From Malurus cyaneus samueli (Eukaryota; Chordata; Aves; Passeriformes; Maluridae): a DNA stretch of 64,000 bases. The stretch covers positions 75,102,597-75,166,596 of the forward strand of contig CM019215.1 of NCBI GenBank assembly GCA_009741485.1. Reading direction: 5' to 3'. The notes under the pieces are model-generated. The model did no database searches. It saw nothing but the letters and a program-made list of their open reading frames with translations, and had not been told where the DNA came from. The translations under genes were made by a program, and so were the position numbers. Each line of letters starts with the position of its first letter. The first letter of the stretch is position 1. Positions 63,668-64,000 of the stretch are shown one piece after another.

Positions 63668-64000
63668 TTTTATAAAATCATGGCAGTCAGGTGGTACCCC
63701 CAATAACTGAAGAAAATTGAATATTGCACATATTTTCAAAAAAGGATGATAAGGACAGACCTGGGAGTTGCTGACCAGCAAATCTTGTCTTTGAATCCAG
63801 TAACATCATGAAACAGTTCATCCTGGAAGACTTATTGAAACAGGGAGGTGATTAGAGAAAGCCCAGAAATTTTAACCAAGTGCAAATAATTCCTGAGTAA
63901 TCATGGCTTTCAGCAATGAAGTGACTGCATCCCTGGACAAGGAAAGAGCCACAAATGTCATTTATTTGGACTTCTGTAAGACAGCTCACATGGTCCCACA
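63668..64000 (+). mobile_element. CR1 LINE, RT domain fragment (cut by window end)
   Basis: Plus-strand CR1 ORF2 reverse-transcriptase sequence continuing beyond the window. Landmarks are AAATCATGGCAGTCAGGTGG (63677-63696), ATTTTCAAAAAAGGATGATAA (near 63732; family PIFKKGKK), CATCATGAAACAGTTCATCC TGGAAGA near 63805 (family IMEQ.LLE) and ATCATGGCTTTCAGCAA near 63900. Positions 63957-63998 encode VIYLDFCKTAHMVP, matching the RT motif-A region VIYLDF.KAFDTVP; the Asp of YLDF is kept while the AFD is changed. In-frame stops and shifts show decay. The 3' part lies outside the window. Confidence 0.9.

Noticed and set aside
1..64000. Search for CRISPR arrays, operons or phage-like modules
   Set aside because: No regularly spaced repeats, no dense coding and a clear vertebrate repeat content.

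Overview
The window looks like nuclear DNA from a bird (or at least a sauropsid). It is strongly AT-rich, has no long open reading frame and no operon-like packing, and carries many mononucleotide and microsatellite tracts. Every interspersed repeat I recognise with confidence is a CR1 LINE fragment, the dominant retroposon of avian genomes. I find no L1 or Alu-like elements, which argues against a mammal. A crocodilian or turtle cannot be ruled out from this window alone.

I find no supportable protein-coding gene, rRNA, tRNA or CRISPR array. The best reading is a gene-poor intergenic or deep intronic stretch. The longest open frames are low-complexity tracts, pieces of decayed CR1 ORF2, or chance frames.

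Layout: 61-262 is a compound microsatellite. 5.40-6.70 kb is a decayed CR1 ORF2 copy on the plus strand (endonuclease end into reverse transcriptase). 11.19-11.64 kb is a minus-strand CR1 in which a reverse-transcriptase block is joined directly to the 3' UTR. 14.61-15.36 kb is a plus-strand CR1 3' part. 15.90-16.44 kb is a less AT-rich, LTR-like block containing a 10-bp minisatellite. 23.73-23.96 kb and 27.83-28.06 kb are minus-strand CR1 3' fragments. 28-51 kb is mostly unique AT-rich DNA with simple repeats and a few stretches that look like conserved non-coding elements (best at 39.1-39.4 and 45.9-46.0 kb). 51.87-52.69 kb is a second plus-strand CR1 ORF2 relic. 57.90-58.40 kb is a probable endogenous-retrovirus LTR on the minus strand. 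61.54-62.20 kb holds two CR1 copies meeting tail to tail. From 63.67 kb a plus-strand CR1 reverse-transcriptase fragment runs off the window end.

I did not find a convincing new biological system. The items most worth checking are the candidate conserved non-coding blocks, the candidate LTRs, a 20-bp forkhead-like palindrome at 13.25 kb, a candidate exon at 9.64 kb and diverged local repeats at 29.7-32.5 kb. CR1 and LTR calls rest on remembered family consensus patterns and visible motifs; no database search was run.
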